From assembly GCA_963693285.1 (NCBI GenBank), contig OY848927.1:1118501-1182500 (forward strand): DNA of 64,000 nt, in the 5' to 3' direction. The position numbers and the translations under genes were made by a program. Each line of letters opens with the position of its first letter. The first letter of the stretch is position 1. Source of the DNA: Xestospongia muta. Lineage: Eukaryota; Porifera; Demospongiae; Haplosclerida; Petrosiidae. This document shows, piece after piece, positions 1-13,500 of the stretch. The notes under the pieces were generated by a model. That model made no database searches, was not told where the DNA came from, and saw only the letters and a list, made by a program, of their open reading frames with translations.

Positions 1-641
1 AAGCTCTAGACTAGTAAATGTCAGTATTTAACAAACAAGGACATTGAAATGTAAATTAATTTCTTACATTGTCTTGTGGAATAAGTTTACATTCAGGATT
101 GTTCACTAAATAGATGACTATATCAGGTCTATCCTGAAGTACAGCATAATGAAGCAACGATATACCCTCCTAGATGATTAATCAATTAGATAACTAGATT
201 ACAAACAAAAGCAATTCTACTTAATTAGTTAACAAGATAGTAGCCATAATTAAATATGTTGTCTAATATTGTGACAGGATCAGGAAACTAGAGTTACTGG
301 ATTTATAGACAAGGAATTTAGACTAAGAATTTAAGGCAGGATGTAATGAGATTAAGTACACATCATCATGTACATATACATGTACATGATGACGTAACTA
401 ATAACAGTAAGTTATTGTATATAATGTATCATTATTTAAATGATAGGGAAAGAGAGAGCTCTATGTTTATTGTAGCCCTCACTTCTTCAGCAGCATTGAC
501 TGTGTGAGTTGGGTGTTTTTTTAACAGAGCAATCAACCGATTAAGTTCTCCTTTAGCTATACTAGCAAACAAATAGTCCTATATAAGAAACAAGGTTAAC
601 ATGGACCAATTTTAGTCTGATTTACTTACTAAATGAGGCAT
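1..641 (-). CDS. Small ankyrin-repeat protein, myotrophin-like, 5' part only
   Basis: Three coding exons can be read on the minus strand: 630-641 (start codon at 641), 483-578 and 68-169. All join in phase 0 with donors GTAAGT, GTGAGG and GTAAGA. The third donor leads off the left edge, so the gene is incomplete. The 78 visible residues begin MPHLDYLFASIAKGEL and contain LLHYAVLQDRPDIVIYLV, which has the helix-turn-helix pattern of an ankyrin repeat. The short leader, one helical pair and then a first repeat resemble myotrophin, but any small ankyrin protein would fit. The start codon lies about 130 bp from that of the NHL gene on the other strand, so the two probably share a promoter region. 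Confidence 0.6.
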
Positions 642-769
642 ACCGCTTGGCTTTCTTGAGGATGACTTTGCAGCCACACCTACTTGTGTGCTCTGTCAAA
701 ATTGTGTTGAGGCGGGGCTCGCCTGCTGCATTGCAAGAAGGGGTGGATCTCAGCTGTATATAGTTGATC
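642..769. promoter_or_regulatory. Divergent promoter region, ankyrin gene / NHL gene
   Basis: Only about 128 bp separate the two outward-facing start codons, so this interval should carry the promoters of both genes. A TATA-like CTATATAAG lies just inside the presumed first NHL exon (about 780-788). Transcription might therefore begin downstream of the first ATG, which would change the NHL start. This is an inference from spacing and one motif. Confidence 0.4.
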
Positions 770-1970
770 ATGTCCTTTCTCTATATAAGTCGTAAAACTA
801 AAGGTTTCTACAGTGATATATCGTCTCGTCTCTTTCTCTGGTAAGTTGGTCTAGTAATCATCGAAATAATTTTTTGTTTAATCTAGGAATATTACATCAT
901 TGAAACAAAACTTTCAAATTGGATCACTATCTACTTGCAATCAGGGCTCCACTCTGTGCATAGTTCCCTACTTGCCTCAAAATGGACTGACCTTTCTTAA
1001 TCTCACTACAAAAGAGCACAACTTATTTCCTACAAGAACCTCCCGGCATTCTTCTGTTGCAATCAACAATGATGCAGTTTTTGCTGTAGACAAAGCTGGT
1101 GTAACTAAATACAACAGAAATGGAGATGTAATATGTCAATTTGCTGAACATCTTAGCTCCATTAGCGACATATGTATTGGACCAGATGGTATGGTTTACA
1201 TAGGAGCATATATCAGAAGATTCCATGGTGTGCTAGTTTACAATCCTGCTGGTCAGTTATCTCATGAACTAACTCGAAGCGTGCATCCTTCAAGCATGGC
1301 ATTTGATCCAGATGGATATCTACATGTTTGTGACATTAAGAGAAACTTTGTCAAAGTGTACAATATCAATGGGAAATTTGTATTTACATATGGAAAAGAC
1401 TTCCTAACAAATCCTACTAGTATTTGTATCCATCCAGATGGATTTGCTGTCGTTCTTGAATGTGTATCACTGGCAGTGTTTCGGAACAAGCAGTATCTTT
1501 ACTCTATTGATGTTAGCAAGTCAGGTATCAGTGATATAGCTATCACTTATGATGGTGCACTGTGGATTGCTTCTAGTAATGAACTTATACAACTACCATC
1601 ACTAGCAATTTATCAACCTCCTCCACCTCTCTCTCTTCTCTGTCAATCCACTATATTACTACATATGGCAGAGCTGCCTGTCTCTCTTCTACCTCCTAAG
1701 TATTCTAAACAGCTTCAAGAGTGGTCACAGGCTGTTGATATCAATATCAGTCTGGATCCAACACTGTTAGCTTCATTTGTAGACTCTCAAACATGTGAAC
1801 AGCATAGGAATGAGACTATTTCAGTTCAGAATAGGTTACAACTAAAACCAGGAATCAACGAACCAGGTATCAGAATAATATTAGAGAAGAAATTAGGTGT
1901 ATCATGTAAAGACTGCTTAATACTGAAGGAACAAGAAGACAAACTCCATTATGAGCTGTCAATAAAATAG
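770..1970 (+). CDS. NHL-repeat (beta-propeller) protein
   Basis: Two exons, 770-840 and 887-1970, flank a 46-nt intron (GTAAGT...CTAG). The junction is in frame and creates a Trp codon. The product is 384 aa. Residues from about 60 to 260 carry repeated blocks of the NHL type, such as ISDICIGPDGMVYIGAY and PSSMAFDPDGYLHVCD, recurring every 40-45 residues, which points to a partial beta-propeller. There is no RING, B-box or transmembrane segment, so it is not a full TRIM-NHL protein. The C-terminal 130 residues are not propeller-like and look helical. NHL propellers usually bind protein or RNA; no specific partner can be inferred. The start is uncertain because a TATA-like element overlaps exon 1. 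If exon 1 is untranslated, no ATG opens the frame until well inside exon 2. Confidence 0.7.
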
Positions 1971-2619
1971 AATAGTTGGTATTGTATATTGAAGTGTATA
2001 AGTGTCTTATATATTAATGTTCCACTTTCAATTGCTTGTCAATTTTATATGTAGCGGGATTTACAGTAGTCAAGTGCAGGTACCATCTTTATTCAGCACA
2101 TTCTATTGTTAAAAAATAATCCTAAATGTTCTGCTATACACATCATAACTTGAATCATTGCCACTCATCTTTAATGCATGTGCATAACATTTGTGCATAA
2201 AGAAATATTTTTAAAGCACAATGAATGGAATATAATAAGAACGAGCTTCATGATATTATAATTGTGCAAATTAATTCTCAAAAACAAAAATAAAGAACTA
2301 TTTTTAATTGCTAAAAACTGATATGGAAAATACAGAAAATTGACAATTGTAAGAGGGGGATGAACTCAACTAAAGAAACATCACTAAAACAAATAACCAA
2401 CAATTGCAAGTATGATCATTCCACATAATAATTATCAGTATATCTAAGTATATGTAAATCACGCACTACAATGAGAAATATAGGCTGAATGATGAGACAA
2501 TACATGATTAAACTAAGTCATAACAGTGAAGAAAGTATGCGAAATGATAGAATAAAAGGTGTGTAGTGTGAAGAAGATAGAAGGAGTGAGCATGGAGGAG
2601 ATTCGGAGGAAGATCTAAG
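1971..2619. other. Convergent intergenic region
   Basis: This AT-rich stretch lies between the ends of the NHL gene (+) and Yorkie (-) and presumably holds both 3' untranslated regions. AATAAA overlaps the NHL stop codon region. No further gene, structured RNA or tandem repeat was seen. Confidence 0.5.
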
Positions 2620-5600
2620 TTATACCCACGCACTGCTACTTCCAAACAGGTGATTGGTATGACCACCACCAAACTCACCTAACATATCATTACCAAAGTC
2701 CATTGGTGCTTGATGTTCTAATTCACCTGTACTCTGTAGGTGTTCCATCAGATTGTGATGGTTTGCTGGTCCCTGAAGGTTTTGATCTTGCCTCAGTCCT
2801 TGATTTGAGCCCATAGGTGCTATAGTGTGAAGGCCTCCTTCAAATCCTTCGTCAAATTCCATGATACCTTGATCACCTTGGTATGGATAACCCAGTCCAG
2901 AATCATGAGAGGCTTGTCGAGCGTGTTCACTGAGATAAGGGTCACTCTGAAGAGTTACTGGAACACTGGCTCCAGTATGATCCATCATTGCTAAATCATA
3001 AGAACGTTTGGGCTGCAGTTGAGGGTGAAGTCCCATATGACCATGACCAAAATGGCCACTCATGGAAGCTGGGTGACTTGCCATTGGTCGGTGCATTGAG
3101 GGTCCACCATAAGACTGGGAGTACTGGTGAGACATTAGTGGGTGGAGGTGACGATTGTCACTCTCTGATCCGGTCATGTCAAGAGATTGGTTATTAATAT
3201 GACGCATTTGATGTGGGTGATAATGAGCCATTGGCTGATGACCCATGTGGGGATGGGGACCCAGTCCTCCCGGATTGTATGGAGGTTGTGAGAGATTATG
3301 AGGTGGCAAATGGCCAGAGTGTTCCACAGGACGAGGTGAGATTCCCATAATTTGAAGTCGAGGATCCTCCCATTGTGTACGACGTTCATTATGACTAGAA
3401 AGGAAAAAGATAATTTGAATAGACTGTAGTGAATTATTAATAAAAAGTCCACACCAGAACATCTGTGATTTTATAACATTTAAATAACAAATAGAGTTTA
3501 TTTTAATTTGACATTCTATTGGTTGCATAAACAGGTTTAAGGAGACAGAACTAAATAGACTATACAAAGTTGCTATCATCAAAGACACACACCAGTACAC
3601 AACACAATCAGGGTAAGTTCACCATCTTGAGGTTTCATAACTTAATATCACACGCAGACAAAACATCATTACATAATTAAACAGTTGATAGAGATCACTA
3701 CCCATGCATAACCACACTAATACCCCTACTTCATTTATCACTTCACAATGAAGGAAGGTGGGAACATTTAACTCAACTAACTTAGCCTCATGTTTACAGT
3801 GGGCATAATTAAGTATTCATTCCTAAGCAGAACTAGTAATAACCATAGCAACCATGTAGTGGTTAACAATAGCAAATATGTAATCATGGAATTAATTTAG
3901 AAACTGATTCTAACACTGAAGTCACTTATAACAGACACTAAGAAAATATTTTAAAATGATAATTGACACAAACTACTAATTGTCATATTTATTAATATAG
4001 TAGGTAATGCACTCTAGTACTTAGAAGGGTCATGACAACCGTGTCACTAAGTAAAGGTGACGACAAGGCTATGAACCACAACTCCTCCCAATTCAAACAA
4101 TCAAGTTCCATTATCTCCTGCAAAAGCTACTCGAGAACAAAGTGATGCTGTCAGCTGACTGTTCTGACATACTCTACAAATGGATCAACATTGAGAAATA
4201 CATGATAAAACAAGGCAACAACAAGGAACTAACATATAGGGGAGCAACAATCTATGATACACAAATGAAACATACAGTGCTAAGTGAATGATGCAATGTG
4301 TTTGTATAACAATGGTTAGGTGACAATTAGACTATGATTTAGATAAATTAAACGAGAGTTATTGCTATTATAAAATGTCAATTTGTAGAGAACAATTGCA
4401 TAATAATAGGGGTAATGGGATTACAATTAGTGTAAAGTTATGAATATTATTACAGTTGTCATGGTGAAATTAGTTAATTTGCTCCAGGGGGTGAGAAAAT
4501 TAATACTTTAATTTTTTCAAAATTGAGATTTTTAAACAAAGCAGATTCCTTAGTAAACAAATAAAGTAGAAAGGAGCATTGTGAGATCTATCGATACAAG
4601 TTTTGACAAAGACCAAGATTAAACATTTCTAAATTGTTACTTGGGAGTGTTCACAGGGATCAACTATGACCATCCATTATAGTATTGTAATGGAAACTCA
4701 TTCCATTGACCTATTCAATAAGCCACTATGCACATAAATTACCAGTGGATTGTATAAAAACATTTACAACTTTGCTTCCCAAAAGAGACAAGATTTAACA
4801 AACCATAACTCTGTGTCTATATTACTCTAAAATAAACAGTAGACTAAGTTGATATGAACACTGAAACTAACTTAAAACATACACACACACAAGCACACAA
4901 TTAATCTCTGTCATGTGGTGAGATATTTGTTTTACACCTGGGATTACAAGAGGAGAGCCTGTTAGCATTCTGTATGTTAACTACCACCTGAAACAACCTA
5001 GGAGGTACAAGCATACACAATAATAAATAACAAAGCATTGACCTAGTTGACCTATAGTAGGCTCAGCAATAACATGCTACTTGGCAATGAGCTGACATCC
5101 ACAGATGGTGTCTGTAGCTTCAGATTCTTAAAAGTTACTTACACAAAGAATTGATAAACAGCGAACAGTGTAAGATGCTCTTTTTACATACAGTACTTTA
5201 AGTAATTATCATGCTTAATATGGAAGTCTTTCAAGACAAAGTAGATACTTTACTGTGAGGGTTGGTGGGGGGGATTACATTTCACTAAAGTGCTTGTGGT
5301 TGATCATCAAAGACACAAACACACACCGTGTAGCCAGACTCAATTATCCTCACACAACAAAGATATCGTCTCAATTTTAACCACATAAAAATATATTCTA
5401 CACAACTCAAATGTTATAAGGATTCTGCTGACACGTTATTAGATAATATATCATTTGCTTATATTACACACGATTGGGATGTAGTTCTCGAGTATACGTT
5501 TACATTAGAACATGAGTACAATCATGCATACATATACTATCGAGTAAAGGAAATTTAATAGGAAATTAGCCTATTTAGATGACAACACTTTCTGGGAATG

Positions 5601-8436
5601 GTAAATGAAGTTGTCATCTTATTAACCCTTAGTACATTTATTAACTAAATAATGTTCAGGAAAGAGGTCAGTAAAAGAGCATAGTTGCTAGTATCAACAT
5701 GTTTAGGGATATAGACAAGTTTACAATAGTCCCGATAACATGCTCTTTGATGTATTGTTAACACTTGATATGCCATGATAATTTTATAGTATTAATTACT
5801 TAACTGCAGTTATGGCAACAGACATCTCCTGATGTTAAGTTGATAGGATATTCACAACACAAAGAAATCCTCCATGTCTATACTATAAAGTAGTCTACTC
5901 TGTGGTTACTACAAGTACATTGTGGTGTTCTGAGAATGGGTGATATATGTTAGTAATATGACACATCATACCCTTTCAAAGCTCAAACAGTTAATATCAT
6001 TTCCTGTTTATACTACTTATAGGCAGATATTCTCAAAGGAGCAATGGAAAAGAGCCAAACAAATTAGAACATAAACAAAAGATCATCAACCCCATAACAA
6101 AGTACAAGGTCAATAATTTGACATGTGATACAAATGTGTATACAGTATATCCAAACCACCTTCTTACTGTTTCACTGCACAATAGCTTATTGCATTACAC
6201 AATCACTATACATGTACATGTACATGTACAAATTACCGAGTAAGTCCATACTATGATATTTAAAACTGTCACGTATGATTCTCGGTAGTATCCATTCGAC
6301 TTACTCACTGTGTTCACTCCTACACTACAAACCAATACTATTAAGATAATAACCAACAGACCATGAGCAAAAACTGAAAATCCATGGCGCTAGTTTGTCA
6401 ATTCTCAAATAATTACACTACAGTGTTTCTTCTAAACTCATAGTACAAAATAATAAACTACAAGAAGTACAGAAGGTTATTGGCCAAAACACTTAAACAG
6501 TTACAGGCTCTACCAAAAACGGTAATCAAATAATGATTAGGGCTCAGTCTATAGTCTTCTTTTTGAAGCTTGATGTGGTAATAGTTTAGTCAACACATTA
6601 GTACCTTGAAGCATTGATAACAAAATATGTACTCGTTAGCTAACAACCAGTTACATATCACTCACTTATCATGACCTGTTCACTATGAATATAACTAACC
6701 AAAAAAACAACATACGTGTGTTTGTGTGTAAGGAGACATGAATATAGTTATACTGTCAAATGAATTCTGACTGAACATCATAATCCATAAATAAACTTTG
6801 ATTAAACTTAGAGGAAAAGGGAGAGATGACTTATCTATACTAAATACCTCCTCCACTTTAGTCAAATTACAAGCACAATATATCTACTCAACCTTACTAT
6901 TCTAGCTTACTCTATTTCCTTGTACTCAAGCAATGTAGTGTGTTATAGTCACAATACTATAGGCACCCCTACACTCTAGTTGTTTGATACACTATATCAT
7001 AACAACTTTAGAATACATACAATATAGTCTCTGTTGCTACAAAGGTTGGCACAACATATAAACTATCAACAATAGAAAGGATACATGTATGCTTGTTTAA
7101 AATTTGAATTAAAGGTTTAAAGCTTAATATTAAATAATCTCATGGAATGGCATAAAGCTTAAAATCACACGATTGCTCTACTCTTAAAGTAATATTAGTC
7201 TTGCACTGTTAGTAAACATTAGATTGGCTATAAGAGACAGCCAATCTTGGCTTTCCGTGTGTGAGCAAGCTAACAATGTTGTTTGTCAATTACATCACTC
7301 ATAATTAGATAATCGTTGGGTCTTCTAAACCATACAAAGACACAAACAAACCCCACATAAAAAGAACTTAGCGGTCAACAGTTAAGGAATCGATTTTCGA
7401 GGAAGATCCCACATCATTTGATTATTAAAGAACCTCAGAGTGATTGTTTTGTGCCAGAAAAAACAATAGCTAATTAAAATCATATTAATAGTTGTTAATT
7501 GCTGGTATTACGCCATGACAAGGTTATGTTGCGAAACACTGAGATCACTTAATAGTAAAACCCTAATCAAAATCTTCTGACAATGGGGAACTCACTCTCT
7601 TACAAATGTATAAAGTCACAATATTGTAATTGAAGTAAAAGTATTTGAATACCATGAGACACAAAACAGAAGGACATCTTTGATCAGTTAACTGTTGTGT
7701 TTGATGGTTGCCAAGTAATCATTAGAGAGTAATGATGTATTCATTGGCTTTGTAAGCCAAACTTTTCAGGTTTCATCTAAACTTATGTTAGTACATGTGT
7801 TATAATACATTGACACTAGCCTAATGATGTCCAAATATTTTAGTAACTTTCAAATAACATAGAATTAGTGCCTCTAATCACAAAACTCCCAGATGTACTC
7901 TGAGATGTATTTAAAACTCAAGTAAGATTGGTTATCAATATAATATACATTAATGCTTGCAAATAAACAGAGCACATTAGGACAACTACAATCAATGGAT
8001 GTACTTACATGAACATTGCCAAATAAACAAAATTAATGACTTACTTTATATAGTATGTATAGCCCTCAGCTGTCTTCCCAATCTCCCAGCCAGGTGGTAG
8101 TGGCATGCTTTGTAGGTCCATGCTTGAATGGTGAGAGCGAGGATAACGTTCCAGATCTGCGGGTAATGACATCCCTCTTAAATGACCACTAGATCTACCT
8201 GAATATTGACCAAGAGGAAGCTGCACAGAAGGTCCTAATGTTTTTTTCTGTTGCTCAGCTTTATCAGGCTCTTTGCAAAATGATAGTGGAAGGCCATCTG
8301 TCATACGCTTGGACTGTTGTTTGCCGTCGGCACTCAACACCTTGAAAAGTTCCTCTAGTTTGGCATCACTATCTTGAGAAACATTCAAGATGACATTCTT
8401 GGATTCTGATGGTGAGTCATTGGCTATATCAGACAT
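2620..8436 (-). CDS. YAP1: Yorkie/YAP transcriptional coactivator (Hippo pathway)
   Basis: Coding exons 8045-8436 and 2620-3394 join in phase across a 4650-nt intron (donor GTAAGT) to give 388 aa. YAP binds TEAD factors in the nucleus and is retained in the cytoplasm after LATS phosphorylation. Residues 42-57 (SKRMTDGLPLSFCKEP) align with the TEAD-binding loop of YAP. A single WW domain spans about 112-144 (PLPPGWE...YYINHNERRTQWEDPR), split by the intron. Two HxRxxS LATS motifs are visible: HLRGMS ending at S90, placed like human S127, and HARQAS ending at S293. The latter is followed at once by DSGLGY, matching the human S397 region and phosphodegron, although the second degron serine is absent. 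The rest is rich in His, Pro, Gly and Met. The protein ends SSSAWV, a hydrophobic terminus like the vertebrate PDZ ligand. A 5' UTR acceptor (TTTTTGCAG) near 8471 implies an upstream noncoding exon. Confidence 0.92.
3395..8044 (-). other. Large Yorkie intron
   Basis: This 4.65 kb intron interrupts the WW domain and is far longer than nearly all other introns in the window. No ORF of note occurs on either strand. It contains a short ACATGT tandem tract around 6207-6228. Its size may reflect regulatory content, but no specific element can be named from sequence alone. Confidence 0.7.
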
Positions 8437-10530
8437 GTTGATAATCTTACTGAGGTGGTGTCACTTACTCCTGCAAAAATACCTAACAAAGTCGTTTATT
8501 TATCACGGATAATCAAGAGGGCAATGTTGACAAAACCTGGCGATAATAAACGTTGTGTCTCTGGAGTTTCTCGGCCTTGAGTCGTCTCCTCGTGCTTAAG
8601 TCAAAGCCCCCTTGTTAGAATTCTCAAAGAGATTTTCTTTTGTTTGAAGCTGAGGGCGTTCCTTTCACCTGTCAAGTTTACAGTTGCACAGTTTAAATCG
8701 ACAATATCTAGCCAACCAATGGTGAAAACCGCTATAGGGCTAAGTTTTTTGGAATGAGAGTTCGGATTATGAAACTTAGCAATTAACGCTCTTGGTTGGA
8801 GATGAAGTGACGATGACACAAAGGTTTCGAAAGATCTAAGAAAGAACTTGACTTTCGACTGGCAAAGTCACAGACACTTCAAGGCGAAGACTAACCTTCA
8901 AACAATTAGTATTTCAGGATTATTATAAGAACTGTAGATAAAACACTTGCAAAAATACACAGCTAGCACCAAAATAATAAATAAGCTGGTGGGCGTAACC
9001 GGAAGCTGTGGTTTATGCGAAATGTACATTATGACATCAAGTACATCTGAGGTACTTTTTACTGGTGTTGTTGAAGTTAATTAATATTATAATTAACATT
9101 GAGAAATATTACATTCATCATTTAGTATAGAGGCACTTTACAATGGTGTTTTACAAAGAGAAATTCATTTGAAGCAAACAAGCTAGATTGTACAGTTCAT
9201 TTGCTTTGTAGAAGGAAACAAGAAAAGGCAACCATCACCTTTTAACTACTATACTGATAACACAACATTGTATCATGTACTGATTACATATAATACGGAG
9301 AGTTTATTATTCTGAGATAGACAGGTGAAAAACAAACACAGACTATAGTTTTCTAAACAAAGAAGATTTTCCTTTCCTAAGCTCAAATCAAAGCTACTTT
9401 AGAGCCATTGACAAGTAATCAAAGTAATTTAAACAGTAAATGATTAAAATGTTGATGCCATTAACCAAAGAACATTCTTAGAGGACATTTTGCTGCATGT
9501 TAAAAGTATATGAATTCAATGTACAAAGAGTGCTATGAACAGTGATTGAACTAATACAATTGTAATATGTCATATTCAATATATTATTATATGGGATACT
9601 TAAAGACAGAACAGGCTCAATCATTTGTTGATGTTATGTAACAAGAACAATAATTTTCATTAATTAAACAATCTCCACTAAAGTTATAAACTTTATTAAT
9701 AAATTATTTTTCTTGTTAATAAGACATTAGCAACTGCCAGGCTGAGCCGGTCATACCAGTATTGTATAAAACAAATAGTGAGATTTACTTGTATGAGCAA
9801 TACAGACTATATATACTGAGTACTGATGAATTTTAAAGTTAAATGATTCGAACAGTGGCTAACAAACAACCACAAGCACAATGACTATGTAGTCATTACA
9901 GCATGGTATTATATTCAAGCAGCAAACTTATTATAATTACTTTATTGATGTGACTAACTTCTGGAAAGAGAACATCAACTGATAATCAATGTATAAATAA
10001 GTTTTTCTTTTATCTTAAAGAAGTGCGGAGATTTGATTAGTTTGAAAGGCACTGAGCTAGCATGGTCTATGTGATTCAGGTAACTACATTCAAAGCGAAG
10101 ATAGAATCTTCAATTAAAAGTAGTATTGATAAAAATTTTTCTATCCCCAAATAAGTTTTTAGCGCTTGTTTCCATAGAAAAATACGCGAATTAAATATCA
10201 CGTGAGCACGCGCGTCCCGTTATAACGCAATTTTTTTGACGTGACTCCTTCTCACTGTAGAGTTCTCTGCAAATTCTGTTGCTGTTTCAAGTCAAATACA
10301 TTTTTTCACTGCGAATTGATTCTAATATCCTTTATTAACAAAGGTCAAATACAATGTAACAACATTTCAATATTTTCTATGTTCTTTTGAGTTGATTGGC
10401 CTACTAATGTACTTTTAGCCCCATATTTAATTGAAACTATTGAAGAGCAAACAATTGACCCCCTAGTCAAAACTAAACAATAGTAATAAACAATAGTACT
10501 AATATCATTTGCTTGTTACGATCTTTGAAG
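8437..10530. promoter_or_regulatory. Divergent upstream region, Yorkie / repeat-protein gene A (original copy)
   Basis: The region between the Yorkie start codon and repeat-protein gene A has no ORF. Proximal to Yorkie it includes a noncoding exon boundary near 8471 and an ETS-like ACCGGAAG around 9000. Proximal to gene A, at 10200-10265, lie CACGTG, a CpG-rich ACGCGCG run and a CRE-like TGACGTGA. From about 8471 to 10530 the sequence reappears, with one internal deletion, at 16735-18298 upstream of gene B. Confidence 0.55.
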
Positions 10531-13500
10531 ATGCAATATAATTACACTGATTTCTATAACAATATAGGTGATACAATGGCATCAAGCAAATCAAAAAATG
10601 ATTTAAATCAACAACTAACAAGAAGACCTCAAAGTAGCAAATCCTTTCGTCTTCCTCCTATTGCCAAATATCCTCAGTTGAGTGCTGTCCAAATGTTACC
10701 ACCTAGACCCAAGACTGAATATTCTCATACAAAATCATGTGCTCGATCTAGCTCTGGCACCAATCTACTATCTGGGCGACCACTTACATCAAAACACTTC
10801 TCTAGTCATTTCAAAATAGACACAGACAAATTACTTCGAATTGAAGACTATTTCACCAAACCCAATGGTGATTGTTCTTTTTTCATCACGTTCGATTCTG
10901 TTCAATCTAACTCAGAGACAACTCTTCCACCAATAAACTCTGAAAATTCTCTACATAAAGTGCAATACTCTCGCCATCATCAACATGATTTTGGACAACA
11001 AATTCTAAATCTGAAACATAGTGCTGCTCAAAATAATGAAAGATATCCTTTTAATTCCGTTCGACCAAACTCTGGACGACCTCTTGATAATGTTCAACCT
11101 AAATCTGGACGACCTCTTAATAATGTTCGGCCAAAGTCTGGACAACCTCTCAGCATGGAGAGTCTTGTTGCTCGATTTAACTCTAGACAACTTCATAGTC
11201 ATGTTTCTCGACCCACATCTGGAAGGCCTCTTAATGTTGCTCGACCTAATTCTGGACAACCTCTTGATAATGTTCGACCTAAACTTGGACGACCTCTTAA
11301 TAATGTTCGGCCAAAGTCTGGACAACCTCTCAGCATGGAGAGTCTTGTTGCTCGATTTAACTCTAGACAACTTCATAGTCGTGTTTCTCGACCCACATAT
11401 GGAAGGCCTCTTAATGTTGCTCGACCTAATTCTGGACAACCACTTCCTCCTCTTCCTATTGAGTATCAAGCTAAACCTCAACAATCTCACGACATTGCTC
11501 AACCTAACAATGAGGTACATCGACCTTCTCAAGCTAAATCTCAACAATCTCACGACATTACTCAACCTAACAATGAGGTACATCGACCTTCTCAAGCTAA
11601 ACCTCAACAATCTCACGACATTGCTCAACCTAACAATGAGGTACATCAACCTTCTCAAGCTAAACCTCAACAATCTCACGACATTGCTCAACCTAACAAT
11701 GAGGTACATCAACCTTCTCAAGCTAAACCTCAACAATCTCACGACATTGCTCAACCTAACAATGAGGTACATCAACCTTCTCAACCTAAACCTCAACAAT
11801 CTCACGACATTGCTCAACCTAACAATGAAGTACATCAACCTTCTCAAGCTAAACCTCAACAATCTAACGACATTGCTCAACCTAAAAATGAGGTACATCA
11901 ACCTTCTCAAGCTAAACCTCAACAATCTCACGACATTGCTCAACCTAACAATGAGGTACATCAACCTTCTCAACCTAAACCTCAACAATCTCACGACATT
12001 GCTCAACCTAACAATGAGGTACATCAACCTTCTCAACCTAAACCTCAACAATCTCACGACATTGCTCAACCTAACAATGAGGTACATCAACCTTCTCAAC
12101 CTAAACCTCAACAATCTCACGACATTGCTCAACCTAACAATGAGGTACTGTATCGAGATTCTCAGCCTAGTTTTGAACAAACTCTTTGTAATGCTCCAAT
12201 TAACTCAGAACAATCTAATTTTGAACAATCTCCTCAAGATGTTCAGCCAATTAGACAATGTCTTGATAATACGAATTCTAATTCTGAACAACCTCATGGT
12301 GATACTCAGTCCATACATATGTCTAGGCAGCATTTTGAGTCTAACTCTGGCCAGCCTCTCGATGTAGAGCACCATGCTTTTCAACCTACACATAACTCTC
12401 TTTATGATGCTCAGCCTGACTCTGGACAATCTTTTGATGTTACTCAGCCAAACGCTGAAAGCTCTCTTGATTATGTTCAAGAATCTGATGCACAAGATGA
12501 CTACACTGAAGATTCTCTTCCTATGGAAAGTCATTCTATTCAATCTAATGAGGATTGTTTTGCTAGTGAGCAATCTCTTTCTATAGATCAACATAACCCA
12601 CTAAAGTCTTGGCATTATGTTGCTCATCCTGATTTAGAACTATCTTATTATTTACAGTGCGATGCTTCTAGGCCAATTACTCTAAAGGAGTTTCATACTT
12701 TCCGTCTTACAAGTAATTTTGGAAGGCCTCTTCCATTACTCTCTGAAAGATTTCTTCCCCTTGAATATTTGCTAATCAATGGCATTGTAGATTATGTTCC
12801 TGCATATATGAGATTTCCTGTTCGACCTTATTATAGGCGCATCCAAACACTTCCAACTGCCACTTTAATTCCAATCCCTGAGTACTCATCTGTTGATTTC
12901 ACATCAGAGACTTCTGATTCTTCTTCCACCAATGAGCAGTCAAGAATCGAAGAGCCCAAACAAATAGTACAAACAACTTCTTTTTCCAGAGTGGTATATT
13001 CAAAGTCTCATACTGAGGAGTCAAGATCTGAGGAGCTCAACCCCAAACCAATGATTCGAACAACGTCATTTTCAAGAGTGGATTACTCAAAAGTTCAATC
13101 TACTAAAGAAACTCAGTCCCTTCAGCCTTCTAATCCACCAACCAAGTCTCATACTGAGCAGTCAACATCTGAGGAGCTCAACCCCAAACCAATGATTCGA
13201 ACAACGTCATTTTCAAGAGTGGATTACTCAAAAGTTCAATCTACTAAAGAAACTCAGTCACTTCAGCCTTCTAATCCACCAACCAATATGACATACAGTG
13301 GTGAGAGCAACAGGTGTAGTTCTGTCAGATCATACTTGAGGGTAAAAGAAGATACGCCTATTGCATGTCCCTTAGCAATCAGTTTTAGATGCTACATCAG
13401 TGCTGCTAATTACGAATATGATGACACTTCCTCAGAGAGTAGCCAAGAAAGTGTTAGTTATATAAGTAATTTAGGAGAGTTTGATGAAGGGATTTCTTCA

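Noticed and set aside
11464..12156. CRISPR-like regular repeats
   Set aside because: Units are directly adjacent, lack unique spacers, lie in a long frame and the genome is eukaryotic.
11005..12367. Long frames on the minus strand (391 codons) and in another plus frame (448 codons) across the repeat array
   Set aside because: They arise because the repeat unit is 63 bp and stop-free in several frames. Outside the repeats they end quickly, and the Leu/Arg-rich monotony is not protein-like.
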